Assembly: GCF_009695655.1 (NCBI RefSeq)
Contig: NZ_VUNM01000025.1
Span: 1-40,787 of the forward strand
Source: Sharpea porci
GTDB taxonomy: Bacteria > Bacillota_I > Bacilli_A > Erysipelotrichales > Coprobacillaceae
Length of the DNA: 40,787 nt
Direction: 5' to 3'
Below the pieces are notes generated by a model, which was not told the origin of the DNA, did not search any database, and worked only from the letters and a program-made list of their open reading frames with translations. Position numbers and translations under genes: made by a program. This document shows positions 23,741 through 32,133 of the stretch, in pieces; position 1 is the stretch's first letter, and each line of letters starts with the position of its first letter.

Positions 23741-24045
23741 TTATTCACCGCTTAATCACAACTTACGCACATATGCATAAAGTTATTCACACCTGTGAAT
23801 AACGTCTTTTCCCATCCTTATTATATATAGAGAGGTGTGCATAAGGGTGTGAATAAGAAAGTTATCCACAATTTTTAAAAGTTATGCACAGTGACTAATG
23901 ATCTTATGCACATTGGGGATTTAGGCACAATTTGTGAATAAGTAGGAAAATGTTGATATATATACGTCTCAATTGTGCATAAGTATGTGGATAAGTTGTG
24001 AATAACTTTTTTATTCTTCTATTTTATTCACAATTCCTCTATAAT
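23741..24045. other. Replication origin, upstream DnaA-box cluster and dnaA promoter
   Basis: Thirteen 9-mers fit TTATNCACA or its complement, most exactly: 23741 (last base C), 23783, 23794, 23836, 23848, 23862 (perfect TTATCCACA), 23882, 23904, 23933, 23974, 23986 (perfect TGTGGATAA), 23997 and 24024. The pair at 23783-23802 is a perfect head-to-head palindrome. The final box (24024-24032) lies just upstream of TATAAT (24040-24045), the likely dnaA -10, which suggests DnaA autorepression. Gene order and box density identify oriC. The second half lies after dnaA. Confidence 0.92.
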
Positions 24046-24068
24046 AGGTGGGAAAGGTAAGGTGCATT

Positions 24069-25409
24069 ATGACTACGTTAGAATCGAATTGGGAGAAAAC
24101 CCTCAATATCTTTGGTCATAACTTTGAAGATAAGGTCATTTTTGAATCTATCATCACCTTATTAAAGGCTCAGGAAGTTAATAGTCATGAGCTTATTGCG
24201 ACAATAGAAGCTGAATTTAATGTCCCCATCGTTAGTGAGTATGCTGATGAACTAGAAAAGATCTACAATGAAATCACCGACAGCCATATTAAGCTTACAA
24301 TCATGAGTGAAGAGGCTTATTTAAAACAACATGCTTCGGACAATACACCGGTACATTTTGAAGATCATTTAAGACCAGATTTCACCTTTACAAACTTCGT
24401 TGTAGGGAACTCTAACCGTATTGCCCAGAATGCCTCTCTTGCAGTAGCAATGAAACCAGGTGCGGCTTATAGTCCTTTGTTTATTTATTCTAATAGTGGA
24501 CTTGGTAAAACCCACTTACTTAATGCGATTGGGAATTATATTAAAGAAAAAAAGCCCCATTTACAGGTGCTTTATTCAACTTCTGAACAATTTGTGAATG
24601 ACTATATTTCATCCTTATCAAATCATACAATCAATGATTTCAATTTTAGATATCGTAATGTTGATGTCTTATTGATTGATGACATTCAGTTTATTGCGAC
24701 AAAAGAATCAAGTAGTGAGATGTTCTTTAATATCTTTAATGCGTTACAAAATGATAATAAACAGATCGTCATATCATCTGATAAACCGCCAAAAGATCTT
24801 AAAGGCATGGAAAATCGTCTTGTTTCACGTTTCACCAATGGTTTAACTGTCTCCATTGATACGCCTGAATTTGAAACAGCTAAAGCTATTTTACGAAAAA
24901 AGATTGAAATAGAAAAAGTGGACTATCCAATTGATGAAGAAGTCCTTGATTTTATTGCGTCACATTTCAATCGAGATGTTCGTGAACTAGAAGGCAGCTT
25001 AAAGCGTTTATTCTTCTATAAAGTCGTTACTGGTCAAGAATATGACCATATTAATATGGAATGTGCGCTTGAAGCATTCAAAGAAGACTATCATACAACA
25101 GTCAATACGTCTAAAAATGAAGAACTGAGTGTTGATAAGATAAAGAAAGTGGTTGCCGAGTACTATAATTTATCCGTACAACAGATTAATTCTAAATCGC
25201 GTACATCCAATCTCATTGTGGCAAGACATATTGCCATGTATTTAGTAAGAAATCTTATCGAAAGTATTTCTTATATTCAGATTGGGAAGGAATTTGGTGG
25301 TCGTGATCACTCAACTGTTATGAAAGCCTGCGATAAGGTGGAAAAGAATATGAAAAAAGATCCTAATTACCGTAAAGCGGTAGAGGAAATTAAGAGTAAA
25401 CTTGTTTAA
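24069..25409 (+). CDS. dnaA: Chromosomal replication initiator DnaA
   Basis: The 446-residue protein has the N-terminal domain I (LESNWEKTLNIFGHNF), a linker, the AAA+ domain (Walker A NSGLGKTHLLNA, Walker B VLLIDDIQF, sensor ENRLVSRFTNGL), and the C-terminal DNA-binding domain with signature FGGRDHSTVMKA. ATG 24069 follows AAGGTG by 4-5 nt; a GTG at 24048 is possible but gives an atypical N-terminus. In Walker A the usual first glycine is replaced (YSNSGLGKT), which may be lineage-specific; the essential GKT is intact. DnaA boxes flank the gene on both sides. Confidence 0.97.
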   Translation: MTTLESNWEKTLNIFGHNFEDKVIFESIITLLKAQEVNSHELIATIEAEFNVPIVSEYADELEKIYNEITDSHIKLTIMSEEAYLKQHASDNTPVHFEDHLRPDFTFTNFVVGNSNRIAQNASLAVAMKPGAAYSPLFIYSNSGLGKTHLLNAIGNYIKEKKPHLQVLYSTSEQFVNDYISSLSNHTINDFNFRYRNVDVLLIDDIQFIATKESSSEMFFNIFNALQNDNKQIVISSDKPPKDLKGMENRLVSRFTNGLTVSIDTPEFETAKAILRKKIEIEKVDYPIDEEVLDFIASHFNRDVRELEGSLKRLFFYKVVTGQEYDHINMECALEAFKEDYHTTVNTSKNEELSVDKIKKVVAEYYNLSVQQINSKSRTSNLIVARHIAMYLVRNLIESISYIQIGKEFGGRDHSTVMKACDKVEKNMKKDPNYRKAVEEIKSKLV

Positions 25410-25412
25410 AAC

Positions 25413-25580
25413 TGTGAATAACTATTTAAGTTATGCACCGTTATTCACCACTTATTCACACCCTAAATCACAGCATTTCTTCTCTATTTATCATGATATT
25501 TTGAGTTATTCACATAATTCACAGGCTATTATTATGATTATTAAAGATATAGAGAAATAAATAAAAAAAGAAAAAAGGAG
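25413..25580. other. Replication origin, downstream DnaA-box cluster and AT-rich unwinding candidate
   Basis: DnaA-box matches lie at 25413, 25431 (last base C), 25441 (last base C), 25452, 25506 and 25515 (one mismatch). They are followed at about 25525-25580 by an almost pure A+T stretch (TATTATTATGATTATTAAAG and onward). In B. subtilis unwinding occurs between dnaA and dnaN next to such a cluster, so this is the best candidate for the unwinding element. I could not match a clear DnaA-trio series. Confidence 0.75.
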
Positions 25581-25587
25581 ATTTGAA

Positions 25588-26688
25588 ATGAAATTTAATA
25601 TCAAGCGAACAGTTTTACTGAATGCTTTATCAAGAGTATCTCGATCTGTCTCATTAAAGAGTCCACTTCCAGTACTCACAGGTATCAAATTTGATTTAAA
25701 GACTGATGGTCTTATATTAACTGGTAGTGATAGTGATATTTCGATACAAACGAAAGTCACTGAAGATATTGAGATTATTGAAACAGGTTCTGTTGTTTTA
25801 TCGTCTAAATATATTTTGGAAATTGTCCGTAAGATTGCTAGTGACACAATTAGCTTTGAAATTTTAGATGGTGCTTTAACACGTATTGATGGTGGGAGTT
25901 CTCAATTTAATTTAAATGGCACACCTGCATTTGATTATCCAAGAATTGATTTCTCTAAAAAAGGTACACTGATTACTATTGATTCAGAAATCTTAAAGAG
26001 ATTAATCGAAGAAACTTCTTTTGCGACAAGTGAAAATGAAATTAGACCAGCCTTAACAGGTGTCAATTTCCATGCTGCTAATAATCAGCTTACATGTATC
26101 GCTACAGACTCTTATCGTTTAGCCCAGGCTACAAGTCCAATCCCTGATGACAATACTTTCAATATCATTATTCCAAAGAAATCTCTTGTTGAAATATCAC
26201 GTATTATTGAAAAAGATGAACCTATTGATATCTATGTTGAAGACAAGAAAATCTTATTTATTATTGATGAATATATGATTATTTCTCGTTTAATAGATAG
26301 TTCATACCCAGATACATCACGTCTTATTTCTGATTATTATGAATTTGAATTGACTGTTTCATCACATACATTATTAGGTGCGATTGACAGAACAACACTT
26401 CTTTCTAATGAAGACAAGAATCTTGTAACACTGACGATGGATCCAGATCATGTCACTATGACATCAAATAGCCAGGAAGTTGGTTCTGTCGAAGAAGATT
26501 TACCTAAGGCATTCTATAAAGGTGAACCTCTCAGTATCTCTTTCTCTGGTAAATATCTCGCTGATGCTATTAGAGCTATTAACTCTGATAAAGTCAAACT
26601 TGAGTTCTCTGCCCCAATGCGTCCATTTATTGTCAAGGACTTAGAGAGCGATGACAACATTCAATTAGTATTGCCTGTACGTAATTAA
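25588..26688 (+). CDS. dnaN: DNA polymerase III sliding clamp (beta subunit)
   Basis: DnaN forms the ring that tethers polymerase to DNA. The 366-residue protein has three clamp repeats, begins MKFNIKRTVLLNALSRVSR, includes NEIRPALTGVNFH and ATDSYRLAQA in the second domain, and ends with PMRPFIVKD and IQLVLPVRN, the family's C-terminal signature. AAAGGAG lies 8 nt upstream. It is followed by a terminator, so here it is cut off from yaaA-recF by inserted genes. Confidence 0.97.
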   Translation: MKFNIKRTVLLNALSRVSRSVSLKSPLPVLTGIKFDLKTDGLILTGSDSDISIQTKVTEDIEIIETGSVVLSSKYILEIVRKIASDTISFEILDGALTRIDGGSSQFNLNGTPAFDYPRIDFSKKGTLITIDSEILKRLIEETSFATSENEIRPALTGVNFHAANNQLTCIATDSYRLAQATSPIPDDNTFNIIIPKKSLVEISRIIEKDEPIDIYVEDKKILFIIDEYMIISRLIDSSYPDTSRLISDYYEFELTVSSHTLLGAIDRTTLLSNEDKNLVTLTMDPDHVTMTSNSQEVGSVEEDLPKAFYKGEPLSISFSGKYLADAIRAINSDKVKLEFSAPMRPFIVKDLESDDNIQLVLPVRN

Positions 26689-26714
26689 GATGAGCTTATA
26701 TATTTAACTATTTT

Positions 26715-26750
26715 GACGGAAATACCTGAGATGGTATCATCCGTCTTTTT
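26715..26750 (+). terminator. Terminator after dnaN
   Basis: GACGGA and TCCGTC with inner TACC and GGTA form an interrupted stem followed by TTTTT. Confidence 0.8.
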
Positions 26751-26867
26751 CGTATTGATTAACATTAACATTAATATCCAACATCTATATCTATTAAATG
26801 GGATATGTTTTCAAATTATATTCACTTACTAGAAGATAAAAAATTCATTTGATTAATTTAGTATTGT

Positions 26868-26992
26868 CTGATAGGGAACTTCTTTCAGTTAAATACAAAT
26901 ATTAAGTCGAAGAATTGATGCTATAAATGATCTATTATCACTCAGGAAATATAAATCATTCGATATTAATGACAGTTCCTTATCAGTTTTTT
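26868..26992 (+). ncRNA. Candidate structured RNA or miniature element of 125 nt
   Basis: CTGATAGGGAACT (26868-26880) pairs over 13 bases, one of them G-U, with AGTTCCTTATCAG (26974-26986), and six T follow at once. The 93 nt between contain further partial pairings (TCGAA near 26912 with TTCGA near 26959). A long-range closing stem ending in a T-run resembles a leader RNA or riboswitch-like element, but no known class is recognised; a small inverted-repeat insertion is the alternative. The rest of 26751-27066 holds no gene I can support. Confidence 0.35.
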
Positions 26993-27066
26993 ATATCACT
27001 TATAAAATGAAAATATTATAAAGAATAAGATGCATGCGCGATATCCCCAAAATAAATCACAATATT

Positions 27067-27116
27067 TGTAAGCGCTTTATGTTTTACTTGTGCTATATAC
27101 TTTTTTTTTGTATTCT
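27067..27116 (+). promoter_or_regulatory. Promoter of the bacteriocin operon with cre-like site
   Basis: TTGTGC (27088-27093), 17-nt spacer, TATTCT (27111-27116). TGTAAGCGCTTTAT at 27067-27080 matches 12 of 14 positions of the CcpA cre consensus and sits just upstream of the -35, the position from which CcpA activates in some promoters. Catabolite control is a suggestion. Confidence 0.45.
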
Positions 27117-27163
27117 TTAAGTAAATAGGGAAAGGTACAATTTTTAGAAAGGACTTATATAAT

Positions 27164-27472
27164 ATGAAATTAAAAAAGAAAATTGCAATAATCTTTAGTG
27201 TTGCATTCTTATTATGCTTACCTGCATCAGTGCTTGCGAAGGATTATCACTATAGTGATGGTTTTATTTCAATAGATATGGGTGACACTAATTATTCAAG
27301 CGGTAGATCTACGTATTATACTGCGTATGCCTGCAAATCGAGAATGTCACACTCAAAAATTACGACAAAAAGGCACTCACTAACGAGAAGTGGCTATCAG
27401 AATAGTTATGCGAAACTTGAAGAAGTAGAGAGAGACGATAAACATCAGCATACTTATTGGAATGATAACTAA
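27164..27472 (+). CDS. Lactococcin-972-like bacteriocin precursor
   Basis: This is a 102-residue precursor. The signal peptide MKLKKKIAIIFSVAFLLCLP ends at SVLA-KD (about residue 25), giving a mature peptide of about 77 residues that is basic, rich in His, Ser and Tyr, with one Cys. Spaced features resemble lactococcin 972: a Tyr/Ser segment (STYYTAY), SRMSHSKITTKRHS, a middle GYQNSYAKLEE, and an aromatic C-terminus HTYWND. Lactococcin 972 is Sec-exported, non-lantibiotic and blocks septum formation by binding lipid II. Similarity of the peptide alone is modest; the call rests on the two following genes, which match the family's export/immunity pair. AAAGGA lies 10 nt before ATG. Its stop overlaps the next start by 11 nt. 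Confidence 0.7.
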   Translation: MKLKKKIAIIFSVAFLLCLPASVLAKDYHYSDGFISIDMGDTNYSSGRSTYYTAYACKSRMSHSKITTKRHSLTRSGYQNSYAKLEEVERDDKHQHTYWNDN

Positions 27473-29438
27473 ACTCACAACCATTAAGACAACAACTATC
27501 ATCTTAATGGCCTGTGTCCTTTCCTTCTTCATCATTGACTTTGCTGCCCGCGACATGAATGGTGATTTTAGGGACCAATTAGATTCTCATTTTAAGGATT
27601 CCTTGGAGATTTCCTTTGATTACCGTACAAAGAATGATGAACGAAAAGCTATTCTAGAGTATTATGCAAAGAAGTATCATTTCTCCTTCTATTGTTATGA
27701 ATATCATTCAGAGAATGATTCCAATTTCTATTTTATCTATGATCCCTCAAATCGTATTACTTTAAAGAAATATGATATTGGTGGTTACTTTAATCGACAC
27801 TATATACATGATGTCAAAGCTATAAATGAAAACCAATATTATTTAACTAACTATAATATTCTTTTTGATGGTGATAAGTCAGCTATCGAAGATGCTTTCT
27901 CTAGCATGAAAGATATTAGAATAAAAGAGGAATACAATCAACATAATCATCATGTTAAGGGTAATTCTACATTTATCTTTCTTCTACAGACCGTTTCAAC
28001 ATATATCACCATATTACTCATAGTTTATCTTATAGTTGAGTTGGCAATCTATGAAAAGCAATGCAAAGAATATGCTTTAAAAAAGATGCATGGCATAAGT
28101 GTCTTGACCATCTTGAAAAAGACATATATAAATGATTTTCTAGCTGTTTCACTTCTTTATTGGCTTACAAATCTGATATTTGTTTTTGGGTTAGGATATA
28201 AAGGGAATGATTATAGCTATATATTAAAGATGAGTGCTAAGATCTATGGACTCCTACTTATACCATTTATCCTGATAGATGTCTTAGAAAGTGTAGGTGT
28301 ACGTTTCCTTAGCATCAAGGATGCTTTAAAAAATAGAGTGAATGTTGTGGTATATGATGCAGTTTCTATTGCTTTCAAATTTGTGACAGTCTTCTTCTTG
28401 ACATTCCAGCTTGTTTCTTTGACAAGTCATGCTTATGACTTATATAAGCAGACAAGAGAACTCAATAAGATAGCCCAGAAGACAAAATATATGATGAGAA
28501 TTTATGGTATGGATGTACGCTATGATCTTTCTAACGATGAGACGGTTAAAGTTATGAACAAATTTGATCAGCTTGTACAAGATAATGGCGGTATCTATAT
28601 TGATGCCAGTAATTATTATACAAAAGATGGTGGAAATCCTTATGGCCCATTAAGTTATTTTAAAAAGGCTATTATTGTCAATGAGAATGCAGTATCTTTT
28701 TTCCATATCAAGGATGTTAAAGGAAAAGATATTATCATTGATAAAGTTAAACAAAGATATCTTCATCCAATACTCCTTGTTCCTGAAGATTTGAAGGATG
28801 ATCCTAAGGTTCAATCTTACATAAAGGATTCTGATTTGAAATATGAAGTTATTACTATTCAATCCAATCAAAAGATTTATTCATTTAGACCTGAACTGGC
28901 TAATAGGAATGATGGATGGATTATTAATTCAATTATGATCATTGATGGAAGTTCACTTAATGATGCATTGATTCCGATCAAAGACAAAGATATTGAAATG
29001 GGTTTTAAGAACTTACTTAATGCGTATGATATAGATGATAAGTTATTGCTGAAAATGAGACCTGCTGATTATTTCAATGAACATATGAAGTGGCTTAAAG
29101 AAGAGGCTATGCGTTATCTTGTTATTTCTATATTCTCATTATTATTAGCAGCAATCGTGATTTATCAAAGTATTGTCATCTATTTCAAGAGAAATATGAA
29201 ACGTATTTTGATACTGAAAGTGAATGGGAATTCCTTTGTGGAACGTTATGATATGTATTTCATTACTGATTTATCACTGTACATGATTATGGGAATACTT
29301 TCAGTGATTTTGGGAAGACCTCATAATGTTTTGGCTTTATTTGTCATTTATCTGCTCAATATCATATTTTTAACAGCTACATTAAGGCATGTTGAATCAA
29401 GTAAGATCATTGCCTTTCTTAAAGGAGATGATAGATGA
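27462..29438 (+). CDS. Bacteriocin-associated multi-pass membrane protein (putative immunity/transport)
   Basis: This 658-residue protein has an N-terminal membrane segment (about 9-28), an extracellular region to about 165, four more segments (about 170-195, 228-248, 258-278, 297-322), a second extracellular region (about 330-550), then three C-terminal segments. The 7-8 segment, two-ectodomain layout is FtsX/MacB-like and matches the integral membrane proteins that accompany lactococcin-972-type peptides, proposed to give immunity or release the peptide from the membrane. It starts inside the precursor gene without a good site of its own, so translation is coupled, and its stop overlaps the ABC ATPase start. 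Transport versus immunity cannot be decided from sequence. Confidence 0.8.
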   Translation: MITKLTTIKTTTIILMACVLSFFIIDFAARDMNGDFRDQLDSHFKDSLEISFDYRTKNDERKAILEYYAKKYHFSFYCYEYHSENDSNFYFIYDPSNRITLKKYDIGGYFNRHYIHDVKAINENQYYLTNYNILFDGDKSAIEDAFSSMKDIRIKEEYNQHNHHVKGNSTFIFLLQTVSTYITILLIVYLIVELAIYEKQCKEYALKKMHGISVLTILKKTYINDFLAVSLLYWLTNLIFVFGLGYKGNDYSYILKMSAKIYGLLLIPFILIDVLESVGVRFLSIKDALKNRVNVVVYDAVSIAFKFVTVFFLTFQLVSLTSHAYDLYKQTRELNKIAQKTKYMMRIYGMDVRYDLSNDETVKVMNKFDQLVQDNGGIYIDASNYYTKDGGNPYGPLSYFKKAIIVNENAVSFFHIKDVKGKDIIIDKVKQRYLHPILLVPEDLKDDPKVQSYIKDSDLKYEVITIQSNQKIYSFRPELANRNDGWIINSIMIIDGSSLNDALIPIKDKDIEMGFKNLLNAYDIDDKLLLKMRPADYFNEHMKWLKEEAMRYLVISIFSLLLAAIVIYQSIVIYFKRNMKRILILKVNGNSFVERYDMYFITDLSLYMIMGILSVILGRPHNVLALFVIYLLNIIFLTATLRHVESSKIIAFLKGDDR

Positions 29439-30064
29439 TGCGTATTGAACTTAGACATATTCATAAATCTTTTGGGAGTAAAGTGCTTTTTGATGACTTT
29501 TCTTATGTCTTTGAAGAAGGAAAAATCTATGCTGTTACGGGTGATAGTGGTACGGGGAAGACAACACTACTGAATATGATTGGTTTCTTAGAAAAAGTTG
29601 ATCGTGGAGAAATCATTATTGATGGTAATAACCACTGGTCTAGTAAAAAAATCAGAGAACTCTATAAACATAAACTCAGTTTCCTTTTTCAAAATTATGC
29701 TCTTATTGATAACTATACGGTAGAAAAGAATCTTCAACTTATCTTAGATAAGAATGATGATAAGAGAATTGATGATCTTCTGAATCTTCTACATATTAAA
29801 GATTTAAAGAAACAACGTATCTATACACTTTCAGGTGGACAGCAACAGCGTGTTGCTCTTGCAAGAGCCTTACTGCATAATACAGATATCATGCTTTGTG
29901 ATGAACCAACAGGTAACTTAGACGAACATAATAGGGATATTATCATCACTATTCTTAAAGAATGGATGAATGAAAACAAAATCATTATCATGGTGACACA
30001 TGATCTTGAACTTGCTAAGCAATGTGATATCCAAATTGATCTCAATACTTTTTTTCAAGTTTAG
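29435..30064 (+). CDS. ABC transporter ATPase of the bacteriocin operon
   Basis: The 209-residue ATPase is complete: Walker A GDSGTGKTT, Q-loop FLFQNYALIDNYTVEKNL, signature LSGGQQQR, Walker B IMLCDEPTGNLD, and H-loop MVTHD. It belongs to the LolD/MacB-like group that pairs with FtsX-type permeases, here the 658-residue protein just upstream, whose stop it overlaps by 4 nt. AAAGGAG lies 7 nt upstream. It is short at the C-terminus (ends FFQV), as in lactococcin-972-group ATPases. Confidence 0.9.
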   Translation: MMRIELRHIHKSFGSKVLFDDFSYVFEEGKIYAVTGDSGTGKTTLLNMIGFLEKVDRGEIIIDGNNHWSSKKIRELYKHKLSFLFQNYALIDNYTVEKNLQLILDKNDDKRIDDLLNLLHIKDLKKQRIYTLSGGQQQRVALARALLHNTDIMLCDEPTGNLDEHNRDIIITILKEWMNENKIIIMVTHDLELAKQCDIQIDLNTFFQV

Positions 30065-30098
30065 AAGCAAGAAGAAATAACGTTTCTCTTGCTTTTTT
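30065..30098 (+). terminator. Terminator of the bacteriocin operon
   Basis: AAGCAAGAAGAAA pairs with TTTCTCTTGCTT with one bulge, then TTTT. It directly follows the ATPase stop and closes a three-gene operon. Confidence 0.85.
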
Positions 30099-30174
30099 GT
30101 CATCTTTTTCGCATAAAATAAAAATAATGTATGTAGATATCAGAAACATAAACATATCATGATATAGTATATGT

Positions 30175-30463
30175 ATGGAAAATAAATATAGACATACAGA
30201 CACAACGGTATCTTTGATCAACTACCATTTTGTCTTTTGTCCAAGATACATGCGTAAAATTTTTCTGATATCAAATGTAGAAAGACGCTTTAGGGAACTG
30301 GTCAAAATAAAATGTAAGGAGTTGGAAATTGAAATCATTGCAATCGAATGTGATAAGGACCACTCTCATATGTTCTTGAATTGTCCTCCAGCATTAAGTC
30401 CTTCAGGCATTATGCAGCGAAGCAATTAAAAAGTATGCAGAAAGTCAGAAGAAGAGATACTAG
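30175..30463 (+). pseudogene. tnpA: Y1 transposase TnpA, internally deleted
   Basis: The first about 80 residues match IS200/IS605 TnpA: LINYHFVFCPRYMRK at the start and the HUH-type metal motif as DHSHMFLNCPP (His-Ser-His), then SPSGIMQ. Immediately afterwards the frame is lost, and the family's C-terminal end reappears in another frame as AIKKYAESQKKRY ending at 30463. The intervening about 50 residues, which should hold the catalytic tyrosine, are missing. The protein should therefore be inactive, and the element cannot move without help. Confidence 0.85.
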
Positions 30464-30501
30464 AAAAAGAGAATATCATATCAGAAAGCGAGGTGAACAT
30501 C

Positions 30502-31962
30502 ATGGCAAGCTTTATTGTTGAATTTCCATTGATAACGGAAAAATATCAGGAAGATATTTTAAATAAGCGTTTTGAGACTGGAAGAAAGATCTATAATTCC
30601 TTAGTCAATGTAACACAGAAGCGTTATAAGGAAATGATTAAAACCAAGAGATATCGCACTCTTCTGTCTTCATTGTCTGAGAGTGAAAAGTCAGATAAAG
30701 AAATCTGGAAACAGATAAACGATATGCGAAAGCAATATAGCATGTCAGAATATTCATTTCACAAAGATGTGAAGCAGATGCAAAGACATTTTAAGGATAA
30801 TATTGATTCGTTTACTGCACAGAAGATTGCAACAGCATTATGGAAATCCTATGACAGGTTATTCCATGGAAACGGCAGGAAAGTTTATTATAAGAAATAT
30901 GGTGAATTAAATTCACTTGAAGGAAAATCCAACAAGACAGGAATCAGAATAATTAATGATACTCTTGTCTGGAATGGGTTAAAAATCCCAGTTTCAATTG
31001 ATTATGACAATCATTATGAATGTCAGGCTATGCAATGTGATATCTGTTATAACAGGATTGTCAGGAAATATGTAAGAAACAAATATAAATTCTATGTTCA
31101 GGTAGTCTTTAAAGGAAATCCACCTGTCAAGGTGGATGCTGAAACTGGTGAAATGAAACATCGCATTGGCGATGGTGATGTTGGTCTGGATATTGGAACC
31201 AGAACCATTGCCATTTCAAGCCAGTCTGATGTAAGAATATTAGAACTTGCTGACAGGGTCCAGAACATTGAAAACCAGAAACAGAAACTTCTGAGAAGAA
31301 TGGACAGGTCAAGACGTGCAACTAATCCAGATAATTATAATGAAGATGGAACCGTTAAGAAGCAAGGCGATAAGAAAGTCAGATGGAACAAATCAAATCA
31401 CTATATCAGATATCAAAACGAATTAAGAGAACTATATAGAAAGCAGGCAGATATAAGAAAGTATCAGCATGAATGCCTGGCAAACTATATCATATCTCTT
31501 GGAAACAAAGTATATGTCGAAAAAATGAATTTTGCAGGACTTCAGAAGCGTGCTAAAAATACTGAAAAGAATGATAAAGGCAAGTTTAAGCGAAAGAAAC
31601 GTTTCGGTAAGTCATTAGCCAATAAAGCGCCAAGTATGCTGCTGACTATTATAAATAGGAAATTAGGATATTTTGGCGAGAAATTAACAGAAATAAACAC
31701 TTCTGAAGCAAAGGCAAGCCAGTTCAATCACTTTGATGGAACATATACAAAGAAGACACTGTCACAGAGATGGAATGATCTTAATGGAATCAAGATACAA
31801 AGAGACATGTATTCCGCTTTCCTGATAATGAATATAAGTGATGATCTGAAAAGCTTTGATATTGATAAATGTAATGGAAGATTTGAAAACTTCTATAGAC
31901 TCCATAATCTGGAAGTAGACAGACTAACTGGCAGGAAGAATCTAAGCAGTATCGCAATTTAA
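30502..31962 (+). CDS. tnpB: TnpB, RNA-guided nuclease of IS200/IS605 elements
   Basis: This 486-residue protein has the RuvC-like triad: Asp in GLDIGTRTIA (about residue 230), Glu in VYVEKMNFAGL, and Asp in IQRDMYSAFLI near the C-terminus. TnpB uses an RNA from the element's right end to guide DNA cleavage. The usual four-cysteine zinc ribbon between the Glu and last Asp is missing: that stretch reads SQFNHFDGTYTKKTLSQRW with no Cys pair. Related TnpBs with an RDLYSAFLI-type end share this lack, so it is probably a subfamily trait and not damage. GAGGTG lies 6 nt before ATG 30502. Complete and probably functional. Confidence 0.88.
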   Translation: MASFIVEFPLITEKYQEDILNKRFETGRKIYNSLVNVTQKRYKEMIKTKRYRTLLSSLSESEKSDKEIWKQINDMRKQYSMSEYSFHKDVKQMQRHFKDNIDSFTAQKIATALWKSYDRLFHGNGRKVYYKKYGELNSLEGKSNKTGIRIINDTLVWNGLKIPVSIDYDNHYECQAMQCDICYNRIVRKYVRNKYKFYVQVVFKGNPPVKVDAETGEMKHRIGDGDVGLDIGTRTIAISSQSDVRILELADRVQNIENQKQKLLRRMDRSRRATNPDNYNEDGTVKKQGDKKVRWNKSNHYIRYQNELRELYRKQADIRKYQHECLANYIISLGNKVYVEKMNFAGLQKRAKNTEKNDKGKFKRKKRFGKSLANKAPSMLLTIINRKLGYFGEKLTEINTSEAKASQFNHFDGTYTKKTLSQRWNDLNGIKIQRDMYSAFLIMNISDDLKSFDIDKCNGRFENFYRLHNLEVDRLTGRKNLSSIAI

Positions 31963-32133
31963 AAAGAGAATATATAAACAGGTTTTGACACGAGCCTTAT
32001 GCTATCGCTAATGGATGCAGTGGCATCTTTGGTAGTGAAAGTCTTATAGAAACTCATTAGTCTCATATGCTTTCGAGCATATCTGGAAGTGAATGTATAT
32101 AAGAACCCAACGTGCTTTAGCCGTTGGAGTGTC
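31963..32133 (+). ncRNA. Right-end region, putative omega RNA for TnpB
   Basis: In IS605-type elements the guide scaffold is transcribed from the end of tnpB through the right end, and the guide is the flanking DNA. This 170-nt noncoding stretch has several hairpins (CATATGCTTTCGAGCATATC near 32066; CCAACG/CGTTGG at 32107-32127) and ends at the element boundary. By position the guide would be the first bases after about 32133 (CAGACAAATTATTACT). No direct evidence of expression. Confidence 0.6.

Larger units (their letters stand above)
30152..32133 (+). mobile_element. IS200/IS605-family element (tnpA defective, tnpB intact)
   Basis: Left end: hairpin ACATAT...ATATGT at 30152-30174 just before tnpA. 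Right end: hairpin CCAACG-TGCTTTAGC-CGTTGG at 32107-32127 followed by GAGTGTCA, close in layout to IS605-family right ends. Inside are a broken Y1 transposase gene and a full tnpB in the same orientation. No terminal inverted repeats or target duplication are seen, as expected for the family. It abuts the 5' edge of a truncated gene at 32134. Exact ends are uncertain by a few bases. Confidence 0.8.

Noticed and set aside
25525-25580. DnaA-trio series
   Set aside because: The AT-rich run contains NAN triplets, but they do not fit the published trio consensus well enough to claim.
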